From positions 2,232,001 through 2,296,000 of the forward strand of contig OZ244166.1 of the NCBI GenBank assembly GCA_965216445.1: a stretch of 64,000 nt of DNA, in the 5' to 3' direction. Below, piece by piece: positions 8,608 through 16,748 of this stretch. Below the pieces are notes generated by a model. The model was not told where the DNA came from and ran no database searches. It saw only the letters and a list, made by a program, of their open reading frames with translations. The translations under genes and the position numbers were made by a program. The number at the start of each line of letters is the position of its first letter. The first letter of the stretch is position 1. The stretch comes from MA-ANB-1 sp965216445. Its GTDB lineage: Bacteria > Actinomycetota > Acidimicrobiia > Spongiisociales > ZC4RG35.

Positions 8608-11139
8608 GTGTCATCCAACCCCTATCGCTTGCCCAGAAACGTCGTTCCGAGCCACTATGCGCTCCGGCTCGAGCCCGATCTCAGCGATTTCACGTTCAAA
8701 GGCCACGTGTCCGTCGACATCGAGGCCGTAGACGCAGCAGATGAGATCGTCCTGAACGCGGCCGAGATTGAAATCGTCGGCGCGACTATCGGCGACGACG
8801 CAGTTGCCGGTGTTAGCTACGACGAGGAATATGAGAGAGCAACGCTAGAACTCTCCGAGACCCTGGCTCCAGGCCACTACCGCCTCGATATCGAGTACAC
8901 CGGACTGATCAACGACCAGCTGCGCGGTCTGTATCGGTCGACGTTTACCGACCCTGATGGGGTAGAACACACAATTGCCACCTCACAGTGCCAGGCCACC
9001 GATGCGCGCCGTGTCCTCCCCTGTTGGGATGAGCCAGACCTCAAAGCCACTTTCCAGACGACGATGGTCGTGCCCGATCACCTCGAGGCCTTCACAAACA
9101 CCGCGGAGGTTGATCGGAACAGTGTTGGCGACGGCAAGGTAGAAGTGGAATTCGGCACCACAATGAAGATGTCGACATACCTCCTGGCTTTTGTCGTCGG
9201 GGCATTCGAGGCAACCGAACCGGTAGACGTGCGAGGCACACCGATTCGTATCATCGTTCCCAAGGGCAACGTCCATCTGACTGATGTTGCGATGGAAAAC
9301 GCGATCTTCGCTTTTGAATACTTGACCGACTACTACGGGATCCCCTATCCGGGCGACAAGCTCGACCACATCGGAATTCCCGATTTTGCTGCTGGCGCAA
9401 TGGAGAACGTTGGCCTGATCACCTACCGCGATGCATACCTGGTCATCGACCGAAGCAAGGCCAGCCAAGGTGAACTCCAGAACTCAATCGATGTCATCGG
9501 ACACGAAACCGCCCATATGTGGTTCGGCGACCTGGTCACCATGAAGTGGTGGGAGGGAGCATGGCTCAACGAGGCCTTCGCAAGTTTTATGGACATCAAG
9601 ACGACTGCGGCCAAACACCCGGAATGGAAACGCTGGCTGACGTTTGCCAACGGTGAGGTTCCTTGGGCCATGGCCACCGACCAGCTCGCGTCGACTCGTC
9701 CGATCGAGTTCGAGGTCAACTCCCCCGCGGAGGTCGACGCAATGTTCGACTCAATCACGTATGGCAAGGGTTCAGCCGTGCTCCGCATGATCGAACTGTT
9801 TATGGGTGAGGAGAATTTCCGAATCGGTGTAGGCAACTACCTGCGCAAACATGCCTACGCCAACACGGTCACGACTGATCTGTGGGAGGGGCTCGACGGA
9901 GCCTCGGACTGGTCCATCGGAGAAATCATGGACACGTGGGTCTACCAGCGAGGCTTCCCTCAGATCGACGTTGAAAAGACAACCACCGGAATCAGGCTCA
10001 GCCAACGCCGGTTCCTCGCCATCCCCGACGAAACTGACGACACCATCTGGTCTGTTCCAATATCGCTGCGCGGAGTTGTCAACGGTCAGCCCTACGAGGA
10101 GAAGGTTCTTCTCACAACTGACGAGACCGAAGTCCCGATTGACGGTGACGTTGAATTGCTTGTGGCCAACGCCGGTTCGGGTTTCTACCGAACCCGATAC
10201 AGCGAGGAGTTGTTTGCCAAGCTCCTCGGTCATCTGACACTCCTGGACGATCTGGAGAGATATCAGCTGGTAGCTGACACGTGGTCACTGATGAAGTCAG
10301 GCCAGGTTTCGAGTGCGAGCTTCCTCGACCTTGTCGGCGCCTATGGCGATGAGACCGAACAACAGATTTGGTCCATTGTCACCGGCGGCTTGGCTTCGTT
10401 GGACCATCACGCGGTAACCGAAGAAGCAAGACCTGCTTTTCGAGCCTTTGTAGCCAAACTGGTCGGCCCCGCCTTGGATCGCCTCGGTTGGATTCCAAGA
10501 GAAGGCGACTCCGACCTGGAGCGAAAGCTGCGGGGCAATCTCATATCGACGATGGGCAACGTGGCCGCCGACCCGGACGTGATCTCCAAAGCGCGCCAGG
10601 TCGTCACCGAGGTCCTCGATGGCAACGACATCGACCCTGAGGTAGCCACCTCCTCGTTGGGTGTGTACGCATACAATGGGGGCGAGGCCGAGTACGAAAC
10701 GTTGTGGAATGCCTATCAAGAGGCATCGCTGCCACTTCTCAAGGTGCGATTCCTGAGGGCGGTCGCTGCTGTGCCAACTGAGGACATGGTCCGGCAGACA
10801 ATGAGCAAGATCCTCAGTGGGGATATCCGCACCCAAGACGGTTTCTGGGTCTTCGGCGGTTTGCTCAGTAGCAAAGGCGGACCGATCGCCTGGGAGGAAG
10901 CTAGGACCAACTGGTCGGCTCTCCTCGACAAGATGCCCGGCATGACGAAGCGTCGTGTGGTCGAAGGTCTTCCGGCCCTTTCCCAACCGCAGGTTGCCGC
11001 AGACGTCAAGGCGTTTTTCGCAGAGACGCCCCTGCCCGAGGCTGCTTCGGCCCTAGAACAGAACCTCGAGAACCTCGACGCCAATGTCGCGCTGAGGGAA
11101 AGGGAAAGCGACGTAGTGGAGAACTACTTCGGCGGGTAA
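8608..11139 (+). CDS. M1 family aminopeptidase
   Basis: Zinc metallopeptidase of the gluzincin M1 family that removes N-terminal residues from peptides. The exopeptidase motif GAMEN lies at residues 263-267 and the zinc motif HETAH at 299-303, with the third ligand glutamate at 322 in WLNEAFASF. The start GTG at 8608 (VSSNPYRLPRNVVPSHYAL) matches the usual beginning of the tricorn-interacting F3 or puromycin-sensitive-like group; the upstream open frame overlaps the serB leader. The C-terminal ERAP1-like helical domain is complete (843 residues). It has no signal peptide, so it is cytosolic. Confidence 0.93.
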   Translation: MSSNPYRLPRNVVPSHYALRLEPDLSDFTFKGHVSVDIEAVDAADEIVLNAAEIEIVGATIGDDAVAGVSYDEEYERATLELSETLAPGHYRLDIEYTGLINDQLRGLYRSTFTDPDGVEHTIATSQCQATDARRVLPCWDEPDLKATFQTTMVVPDHLEAFTNTAEVDRNSVGDGKVEVEFGTTMKMSTYLLAFVVGAFEATEPVDVRGTPIRIIVPKGNVHLTDVAMENAIFAFEYLTDYYGIPYPGDKLDHIGIPDFAAGAMENVGLITYRDAYLVIDRSKASQGELQNSIDVIGHETAHMWFGDLVTMKWWEGAWLNEAFASFMDIKTTAAKHPEWKRWLTFANGEVPWAMATDQLASTRPIEFEVNSPAEVDAMFDSITYGKGSAVLRMIELFMGEENFRIGVGNYLRKHAYANTVTTDLWEGLDGASDWSIGEIMDTWVYQRGFPQIDVEKTTTGIRLSQRRFLAIPDETDDTIWSVPISLRGVVNGQPYEEKVLLTTDETEVPIDGDVELLVANAGSGFYRTRYSEELFAKLLGHLTLLDDLERYQLVADTWSLMKSGQVSSASFLDLVGAYGDETEQQIWSIVTGGLASLDHHAVTEEARPAFRAFVAKLVGPALDRLGWIPREGDSDLERKLRGNLISTMGNVAADPDVISKARQVVTEVLDGNDIDPEVATSSLGVYAYNGGEAEYETLWNAYQEASLPLLKVRFLRAVAAVPTEDMVRQTMSKILSGDIRTQDGFWVFGGLLSSKGGPIAWEEARTNWSALLDKMPGMTKRRVVEGLPALSQPQVAADVKAFFAETPLPEAASALEQNLENLDANVALRERESDVVENYFGG

Positions 11140-11149
11140 CCACCCGAGC

Positions 11150-11251
11150 CTGCACAGTGCAAGGGAACGCCTACGGCGTTCCTGGGGAGTTTGGTCAACC
11201 AAACTCCATCACCTCACCGGGGAACGCCTGCGACGTTCCTTGGGAGGTTGG
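11150..11251. repeat. cluster of short palindromic repeats between aminopeptidase and rplL
   Basis: Several perfect or near-perfect hairpins follow one another: TGCACAGTGCA (11151-11161); GGAACGCC/GGCGTTCC (11164-11182); a 10-bp-arm palindrome GGAGTTTGGT/ACCAAACTCC (11186-11207); and a second copy of the first type, GGAACGCC...ACGTTCC (11221-11239). The GGAACGCC-type unit is thus present twice, each followed by a GGGAG-like string. These are non-coding; they may be transcription-termination or REP-like elements. Confidence 0.6.
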
Positions 11252-11280
11252 CTCCGCCGCTCCAGGGAAAGCAAATAGAA

Positions 11281-11306
11281 AGGCCCCCGAGCTTCGGGGG
11301 CCTTTC
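11281..11306 (-). terminator. intrinsic terminator after rplL
   Basis: A GC-rich hairpin (AGGCCCCCGA with loop and TCGGGGGCCT) flanked by A/T-rich sequence lies 17 bases beyond the rplL stop. On the minus strand the hairpin is followed by TTCTATTTGC. It ends the rplJ-rplL transcript, so rpoBC do not follow in this genome context. It could also serve the convergent aminopeptidase transcript. Confidence 0.8.
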
Positions 11307-11322
11307 ACATAAGTGGTGAGAA

Positions 11323-11718
11323 CTACTTGAGTTCGACCGAGGCGCCTGCGGCTTCGAGAGCCTCCTTCGCCTTGTTGGCAGTCTCCTCGTCAACGCCCTC
11401 GAGGACATTGGCGGGTGCACCATCAACGAGATCCTTGGCTTCTTTGAGTCCGAGGCTGGTGAGCCCACGGACTTCTTTGATGACCTGGATCTTGGCGCTA
11501 CCGGCACCGGTGAGCACGACATCGAATTCGTCTTTCTCGGCGGCGGCTGCGCCACCACCATCTCCACCGGCAGCAGGTGCGGCGGCCATCGCCACAGGGG
11601 CGGCGGCAGTCACGTCGAATTTCTCCTCGAACGTGTCGAGGAACTCCTTCAGCTCGAGGACAGTCATCTCCTCGAAAACGCTGATTATCTCATCAGTGGT
11701 CATTTTGGTTTTGGCCAT
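11323..11718 (-). CDS. rplL: 50S ribosomal protein L7/L12
   Basis: Acidic stalk protein that recruits translational GTPases to the large subunit. 131 residues: N-terminal dimerisation region (TTDEIISVFEEMTVLELKEFLDTFEEKF), an alanine-rich hinge, and the conserved C-terminal domain EFDVVLTGAGSAKIQVIKEVRGLTSLGLKEAKDLVDGAP. It starts at the ATG at 11718, just 4 bases after the rplJ stop, so it is translationally linked to rplJ. It is followed by a terminator rather than by rpoB. Confidence 0.97.
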   Translation of the reverse strand: MAKTKMTTDEIISVFEEMTVLELKEFLDTFEEKFDVTAAAPVAMAAAPAAGGDGGGAAAAEKDEFDVVLTGAGSAKIQVIKEVRGLTSLGLKEAKDLVDGAPANVLEGVDEETANKAKEALEAAGASVELK

Positions 11719-11722
11719 TGAT

Positions 11723-12334
11723 CTACTCCTCCTCGGCCTTGGTGGCCTTGTCGGCTTCTACGGGTTCCTCTGCTGGGAGGGTGGCCTCTTCGGCTGACCC
11801 TTCTCCAACAAACTCACCCGACTCCTTTTTGTCCAAAAGCTGTCCGAACATGGCCGCAGCGCTGCGGTTAAAGGATGCAAACATCCCCGCTGCCGAGTAG
11901 AGCGGAGCTTTCGCAGCCCCGGCAATCTTGGCAAGCAGCACTTCACGTGGCTCGATCTCGGCGAGCTTGGAGACTTCCTCTGGTGCGAGAAGGTTTCCTG
12001 AAAGCACGCCGGCCTTGAGCACGAACACGTCGTTCGAGTCTCCGAAATCCTTGAGTGCTTTTGCGGTGGCCACGGGATCCGTTTTGGCGAAAGCCAAAGC
12101 GGTGGGCCCGGTCAGGAACTCGTCCAGACCGTCGATACCGGCTGCTTCTGCAGCGCGCCTGGCCAAGGTCATCTTGACAACCTTGTAGTCAGCGCCGCTG
12201 TCCCGCAGCCCATTGCGTAACTCTTGAACCGCTTTCACGGTGAGCCCGCGGTATTCCGTGAAGAACACTGCTTCAGCGTTCTCCAAACTCTCTTTGATGT
12301 CGGCAACAGCCTGGACCTTTTCTGGTCTTGGCAT
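11723..12334 (-). CDS. rplJ: 50S ribosomal protein L10
   Basis: Base of the ribosomal stalk; binds 23S rRNA and L7/L12 dimers. The start is the ATG at 12334 (MPRPEKVQAVADIKESLENAEAV), preceded by a strong GGAGGAG site; codons upstream belong to the leader. 203 residues with the family core VFFTEYRGLTVKAVQELRNGLR and KVVKMTLARRAAE, plus an acidic C-terminal tail (EEATLPAEEPVEADKATKAEEE) that serves for L7/L12 binding and linkage. First gene of a two-gene operon with rplL. The leader contains an attenuator-like hairpin, described separately. Confidence 0.96.
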   Translation of the reverse strand: MPRPEKVQAVADIKESLENAEAVFFTEYRGLTVKAVQELRNGLRDSGADYKVVKMTLARRAAEAAGIDGLDEFLTGPTALAFAKTDPVATAKALKDFGDSNDVFVLKAGVLSGNLLAPEEVSKLAEIEPREVLLAKIAGAAKAPLYSAAGMFASFNRSAAAMFGQLLDKKESGEFVGEGSAEEATLPAEEPVEADKATKAEEE

Positions 12335-12357
12335 TCCGCTCCTCCGTAATAGGTACA

Positions 12358-12386
12358 AATAAAACCCCTCGACATTCGACAAGGGG
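12358..12386 (-). terminator. attenuator-like hairpin in the rplJ leader
   Basis: On the minus strand the leader reads CCCCTTG-loop-CGAGGGG followed directly by TTTTATTT, i.e. a 7-bp stem with a U-tract, 24 bases upstream of the rplJ start. This is the layout of an intrinsic terminator inside a leader. L10 leaders are known autoregulatory sites bound by the L10-L12 complex, so control by attenuation is plausible but inferred. Confidence 0.6.
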
Positions 12387-12524
12387 CTCTGTGAGGAGAC
12401 CTACGTAGGCGGGAGATTCCCATTATGTCTTGCGACACCGACGGTCTTGGGCCGAGGTATTGGAGTTGCAGGTCGCATGTTATCCGGGCGTGGGGCCAAA
12501 GCCAATCCGGGTAACGTCGCACCT

Positions 12525-13331
12525 ATGAACGATGGTTACGCACCTTCCGGTGGACACTTCCTTTACTACCGCGAATCGGGTACGGGCGACCTGGTTCTGT
12601 TCATCCACGCTGGTGTGGCCGACTCAAGAATGTGGGTTCCCCAACTCGATGCGGTTCCTGAAGGCTTCAAGTTCGTGGCCTTTGACCAACGTGGCTTTGG
12701 GAATACGGAGGTGGGAAATGAGGAGTACGCGACCCATCTCGACGTAATTGCATTCCTTGACTACTTCAGCGCCGAAAAGGCGGTCATCGTCGGCTGTTCG
12801 ATTGGTGCCGGTGCAGCGTTGCAGGTGGCGATCGAAGCGCCCGAGCGAGTATCCGGGCTGGTGCTCGTGGGAGGCAACTCCCCTGGAGTTGAGCCACCCA
12901 ACGGCTACTACGAACCTCCACAGTGGTCACAAGCAGTTGCGGCCTACAAGGCTGGTGACCTCGACAAGGCGGCTCGCCTCGACGCCGAGATGTGGGTCGG
13001 TGGTCATGGGCGGGAGATGAGTGATGTTGACCGCAACGTCGTAGACCTGGTTGTTGAAATGGACATCAAAGCGTTGCAGTCGGAAGAGCAGATCGACGCG
13101 TTGCGTCAGCCCGGCCCTGACAAAGCCTCGGGAATCGCAAGGATCGATGTCCCCACCCTGGTAGTAGTGGGTGCGCATGACTTGCCCGATGAAGTCATGT
13201 GGGCCCATGACCTGGCAGCAAAACTGTCGGATTCAGACGCAGTCGTAATCGAGAACGCAGCTCACTTGGCCGGCCTCGAGCAGCCTCGAGCCTTCAACGA
13301 CGCCTTGTTTGAGTTCCTCGAGGGGCTCTAG
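12525..13331 (+). CDS. alpha/beta hydrolase
   Basis: 268-residue alpha/beta-hydrolase fold protein starting at the ATG at 12525 (MNDGYAPSGGHFLYYRESG). The oxyanion region is LVLFIHAGVADSRMW (HG-type motif with HA). The nucleophile elbow is written GCSIGAG, with serine as nucleophile. The acid is probably in VVVGAHDLPDE and the catalytic histidine in ENAAHLAGLEQP near the C-terminus, where the family expects it. No signal peptide. It resembles the 3-oxoadipate enol-lactonase/haloperoxidase-like group, but the substrate is unknown. It lies on the opposite strand between rplJ and the ECF sigma gene, inside a normally continuous ribosomal protein cluster. Confidence 0.85.
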   Translation: MNDGYAPSGGHFLYYRESGTGDLVLFIHAGVADSRMWVPQLDAVPEGFKFVAFDQRGFGNTEVGNEEYATHLDVIAFLDYFSAEKAVIVGCSIGAGAALQVAIEAPERVSGLVLVGGNSPGVEPPNGYYEPPQWSQAVAAYKAGDLDKAARLDAEMWVGGHGREMSDVDRNVVDLVVEMDIKALQSEEQIDALRQPGPDKASGIARIDVPTLVVVGAHDLPDEVMWAHDLAAKLSDSDAVVIENAAHLAGLEQPRAFNDALFEFLEGL

Positions 13332-13822
13332 AAGTAGGCACATCTTGGCGTTCTGGGTTGCTGTTCGCTGATAAATGCCTTCAGAAAACCGACGAAACCG
13401 TCCCAGAAGCGAAGATTTCCAGATTTTCCCTGGACAGGTCTCTGCCGGAGCGCGACACTGGGCCTATTGAGAATATGGGGGTCCCTGCGACATCCCGAGT
13501 GGGTTTTCTGACCGCCCCCACTCGCTTGAGCCGAGACCCATTTGCGAGGGCCACGAAGCCGACGGTGACCAGACACCTACCCTGGTCCCAGATGAAGAGT
13601 GAGGCCTCGTGCGGACGGTGGACCTGGCAACCGAATGCCCTCGAGCCCAAAGGTCCGGCCCGCGGCGACCCCCATCTCAATCCACCTTCAGACCCCTCTG
13701 TCCGTTGCACTGTGCAGATCCTTACGGAAAACAACCGTTTCTGCACAGTGCAAGCGGGCGACACTGGAAACAACCTCCAAAAAGGGGTCACCCAAAACCG
13801 GTGTTAGCACCGTCTAAGGGGC
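13332..13822. other. 490-base stretch without a supported gene, containing a 14-bp inverted repeat
   Basis: Open frames exist on both strands here, but they overlap each other, have no recognisable motif and look like composition artefacts. The notable structure is a perfect inverted repeat: TTGCACTGTGCAGA at 13705-13718 and TCTGCACAGTGCAA at 13740-13753. The arms are themselves nearly palindromic (TGCACnGTGCA) and the same 11-mer recurs at 11151-11161. The promoter of the downstream sigma factor gene must lie at the right end. Confidence 0.6.
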
Positions 13823-14290
13823 ATGCTCACCGTTGCGAGTATGAACGACGAAGAGGTCTACAGGTCCTATTCCGAAGAGCTAACCCGGTATGCCACCGGC
13901 TTGGTCGGGCCGGCCGACGCCGGTGACGTGGTGACCGACGCCTGGCTCAAGGCGACGAGATCAAGAAACTGGGCCGCAGTCGAGAACCAAAAAGCCTTCT
14001 TGTATCGGTCCGTTTTCTCTGTGGCGAACGACCACCATCGTAAAACCCTGTCGCGGCGTCTCCGGGAGCTCAAGACGGCCGTACCTCACTACGCAGAGGA
14101 TCCAGCGATCGATCTCGACGTTCTGAGGGCTGTCGGAACGCTGTCCCTGCAGCAGCGGTCTGCCGTGATGTTGACCTACTGGGGCGATCTCGCTCCAGAG
14201 CAGGTAGCCGAGCGGATGGGCATATCGACGGGCTCGGTGAAGAAGCACCTAGCCCGCGCCCGCAAACGATTGAAGGAGAGGCTGTCATGA
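13823..14290 (+). CDS. ECF (SigE-like) RNA polymerase sigma factor
   Basis: Group 4 sigma factor with only regions 2 and 4. Region 2 is seen in EELTRYATGLVGPADAGDVVTDAWLKA and region 4 in LSLQQRSAVMLTYWGDLAPEQVAERMGISTGSVKKHLARARKRLKERL, a standard helix-turn-helix. Starts at 13823 (MLTVASMNDEE) or 13841 (MNDEEVYRSY); the first fits a leaderless transcript from a GTCTAA -10-like box at 13812-13817, the second matches the usual N-terminus of relatives. Its stop overlaps the start of the next gene by 4 bases (ATGA), the arrangement expected for a sigma factor and its regulatory partner. Confidence 0.9.
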   Translation: MLTVASMNDEEVYRSYSEELTRYATGLVGPADAGDVVTDAWLKATRSRNWAAVENQKAFLYRSVFSVANDHHRKTLSRRLRELKTAVPHYAEDPAIDLDVLRAVGTLSLQQRSAVMLTYWGDLAPEQVAERMGISTGSVKKHLARARKRLKERLS

Positions 14291-15366
14291 CCAGCAATGA
14301 CGACCGGAACCTAAAGAAACTCGCGGACGGTATGGCGGCGATGTCCCCAGAGCCGCCGCCTTTTCCCGACGAGGTAACCATGACCAATCAGAATCCCAAT
14401 CCGAGGTTCAAACCTCTGACCATCTTCGCTGGAGCTGCACTTCTGGTGCTGCTCGGCCTCGGAATCCCATTGATCCTCATCAACTCAGATGACGGTCCGG
14501 TGGCACTACCAGAGACGACGACAACCACCGTCGACGAAACAACTACAACTACACGTTTGGGGACCACGACAACTTCCGACGGAACCGTTCCTGTTGTAGG
14601 CGACACAGTGGTTTTCTTCCTCCAGGACCCGGAGAACAGTTTCTTGGGGAATCCAGCCCTAGTGCCGTTCGCAATCCCTGTAGTGGGCACAGCCGACACA
14701 GACCCAACACTGTTTGCCCTGCAGTCGCTGCTGCCGGTCGACGCCGAACTCGAACCTCCCGAAGGCTTCTACAGCAGCATTCCCTCAGGGGTCGAGATCG
14801 TGAGTTTGGTAGAGGGACCTGATTTCACCGCGACCTTGGACATGAGCGAAAACTTCCTCAACGGCGCCGGAGGACTGTTGGCGGACGTGACCATGCTCAA
14901 CCAGCTGGTCTACACAGCTACTGCCGACCCCGACATCACTTCGGTGCTGTTCACGGTGAACGGCGAACCGATCGAGGCATTCGGATCGGAGGGTCTGATC
15001 CTGACCGACCCGGTTGACCGGGAGAGCTTCCAGGATGAGCTTTCCTTGATCTACCTCACGTCACCGATTCTCCCCAATGCCGATGGGAACGTCGTGGTCG
15101 AGGGGATTTCCAACACCTTCGAAGCTTCGGTGTCCCTACGCGTCGTCGATAGTGCCGGTGGAGTCATCCACGAAGAGTTCACGACCGCAACCTGTGGGTC
15201 GGGCTGTTGGGGCGACTACCTCTTTGTCCTCGACCCTGACCTCTTTGTCGGCGATGTCTCCGTCGAGATCTTCGAATACTCCGCCGAAGACGGGGACCCC
15301 GAAGACGTACTCACAGTGCCGTACAACAGGGGTGAACTGTGGGATCTACTCCCAAGTGAGTCTTGA
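14287..15366 (+). CDS. membrane-anchored GerMN / Gmad2-domain protein, partner of the sigma factor
   Basis: 359 residues. The cytoplasmic N-terminus (about 1-45) is followed by one transmembrane helix (LTIFAGAALLVLLGLGIPLILI), a Thr-rich linker with long runs of threonine (about 77-100), then an extracytoplasmic GerMN-like domain (VVFFLQDP...ALQSLL...GFYSSIPSGVEIVSL...LDMSENF...MLNQLVYTAT...VLFTVNGEPI) and a C-terminal immunoglobulin-like Gmad2 domain (SPILPNADGNVVVEGISNTFEASVSLRVVD). These domains are best known from spore germination proteins but occur widely in non-sporulating actinobacteria. The 4-base overlap with the sigma factor gene suggests an anti-sigma or signal-input role; that is inference. 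Confidence 0.85.
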   Translation: MTSNDDRNLKKLADGMAAMSPEPPPFPDEVTMTNQNPNPRFKPLTIFAGAALLVLLGLGIPLILINSDDGPVALPETTTTTVDETTTTTRLGTTTTSDGTVPVVGDTVVFFLQDPENSFLGNPALVPFAIPVVGTADTDPTLFALQSLLPVDAELEPPEGFYSSIPSGVEIVSLVEGPDFTATLDMSENFLNGAGGLLADVTMLNQLVYTATADPDITSVLFTVNGEPIEAFGSEGLILTDPVDRESFQDELSLIYLTSPILPNADGNVVVEGISNTFEASVSLRVVDSAGGVIHEEFTTATCGSGCWGDYLFVLDPDLFVGDVSVEIFEYSAEDGDPEDVLTVPYNRGELWDLLPSES

Positions 15367-15373
15367 TCGTCGT

Positions 15374-15413
15374 GTGAAGATCTAGGCCATCTCTGGGGGG
15401 ACTAGATCTTCAC
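15374..15413. terminator. perfect inverted repeat between convergent genes
   Basis: 12-bp perfect arms GTGAAGATCTAG (15374-15385) and CTAGATCTTCAC (15402-15413) around a 16-base loop. It lies between the GerMN gene and the convergent rplA, a natural place for a bidirectional terminator, although there is no T-tract on either side. Confidence 0.6.
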
Positions 15414-15431
15414 AGAGACGATTTGGGCTGC

Positions 15432-16145
15432 CTACTTGGCAGCAGCTGACAGCTCTTCGACGCTGGTGGTGTCGACCTTGACACCTGGGCCCATTGTCGA
15501 TGACAGGGTCGACCCTTTGATGTAGCGGCCCTTCGATGACGCGGGACGTGCCCGCACGATCTCACCGGATATCGAAGCCAGGTTCTCGACAAGCTGTTCT
15601 GCTGAGAAGGACACCTTTCCGACCGGTATATGGACGTTTCCGTATCGATCGTTCCGGTATTCGATACGGCCCGCCTTGAACTCTCCGACAGCCTTGGCGA
15701 CGTCTTTGGTCACAGTGCCAGCCTTGGGGTTTGGCATCAGACCTCTGGGTCCAAGTACCTTTCCCAGCTTTCCGACCTCGGACATCATGTCGGGGGTAGC
15801 GATGGCAACATCGAAGTCGATCTCGCCACCACCCTGAAGTTTGTCGACTAGGTCTTTGCCACCCACAACGGCAGCGCCGGCTTCGGTTGCTTCTGCTTCC
15901 TGATCGCCAGATGTAAAGACAGCGACTCTGACGTCCTTACCAGTTCCGTGTGGAAGCGATACCGTGCCTCGCACCAACTGGTCGGCTTTCTTGGGGTCGA
16001 TCCCCAGGTTGAAGACCACTTCGACAGTCTCATCGAACTTGGCAGATGCCAGGGTCTTGACCAGGTCGACGGCTTCACTCGCTGGGTATGGGGTTTGCTT
16101 GTCGTACCGTTTCGAAGCCTCGCGGTACTTCTTTCCGTGTGCCAT
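15432..16145 (-). CDS. rplA: 50S ribosomal protein L1
   Basis: Ribosomal L1 stalk protein, 237 residues, starting at the ATG at 16145 (MAHGKKYREASKRYDK) with an AAGGAG site upstream. Family signatures are FDETVEVVFNLGIDPKKADQLVRGTVSLPHGTGK, ATPDMMSEVGKLGKVLGPRGLMPNPKAGTVT and the C-terminal TLSSTMGPGVKVDT. L1 also commonly represses its own rplK-rplA message. Here it is the last gene of the run secE-nusG-rplK-rplA; rplJL, which normally follow, are about 3 kb further on. Confidence 0.97.
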   Translation of the reverse strand: MAHGKKYREASKRYDKQTPYPASEAVDLVKTLASAKFDETVEVVFNLGIDPKKADQLVRGTVSLPHGTGKDVRVAVFTSGDQEAEATEAGAAVVGGKDLVDKLQGGGEIDFDVAIATPDMMSEVGKLGKVLGPRGLMPNPKAGTVTKDVAKAVGEFKAGRIEYRNDRYGNVHIPVGKVSFSAEQLVENLASISGEIVRARPASSKGRYIKGSTLSSTMGPGVKVDTTSVEELSAAAK

Positions 16146-16277
16146 TTCTTTCTCCTTGTGGTCCAGGCGGCCCGATTGGGCCTCCCACTGGTGCACCGTT
16201 GTGCGGTGCCTTGCATTTGCGTTGTGTGGTCGGTCAGCCGCTGCGAAGGACTTCTTCCTTCGCGCAAGCCGACGACA

Positions 16278-16706
16278 TCAGCCTTCTACGACAATCCCCA
16301 TTGATCGAGCGGTGCCTTCAACAATCTTCATTGCGCCTTCGATATCGACGGCGTTGAGGTCAGGCATTTTCATCTCGGCAATCTCTTTCACCTGGGAGCG
16401 GTTGACCGAGCCAACCTTCTCCTTGTTGGGCTCCCCGGACCCCTTCTCCACTCGTGCGGCCTGACGGAGCAGTCCCGCTACCGGTGGTGTCTTGGTGATG
16501 AAATCAAATGAACGGTCTTCGTAGATCGAGATCTCCGCGGGAATGATCTGCCCCCGCTGATGTGAGGTGGCGTCGTTGTACGCCTTGACGAAGTCCATCA
16601 GGTTGACCCCGTGTGGACCGAGGACGGTACCTACCGGTGGAGCGGGTGTTGCCTGTCCGGCAGGCAACTGCATTTTCACAGTTGTAACGAGCTTTTTTCT
16701 ACCCAT
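16278..16706 (-). CDS. rplK: 50S ribosomal protein L11
   Basis: 142 residues, complete. Hallmarks are MGRKKLVTTVKMQLPAGQATPAPPVGTVLGPHGVNLMDFVKAYN, DRSFDFITKTPPVAGLLRQAA and the C-terminal RSQVKEIAEMKMPDLNA with ARSMGI. L11 binds the GTPase centre of 23S rRNA and is needed for RelA activation and thiopeptide sensitivity. It sits between nusG and rplA; the gap of 132 bases to rplA is non-coding and may contain the L1-binding site. Confidence 0.97.
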   Translation of the reverse strand: MGRKKLVTTVKMQLPAGQATPAPPVGTVLGPHGVNLMDFVKAYNDATSHQRGQIIPAEISIYEDRSFDFITKTPPVAGLLRQAARVEKGSGEPNKEKVGSVNRSQVKEIAEMKMPDLNAVDIEGAMKIVEGTARSMGIVVEG

Positions 16707-16748
16707 GTTGAATCCTATGTCTGTCTGTATCCGAGGCGGAGTGCCTGG

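Noticed and set aside
13358..13807. Open frames of 149 (+) and 136 (-) codons
   Set aside because: They overlap on opposite strands, lack a ribosome binding site and motifs, and span the inverted repeat, so both look like chance frames.
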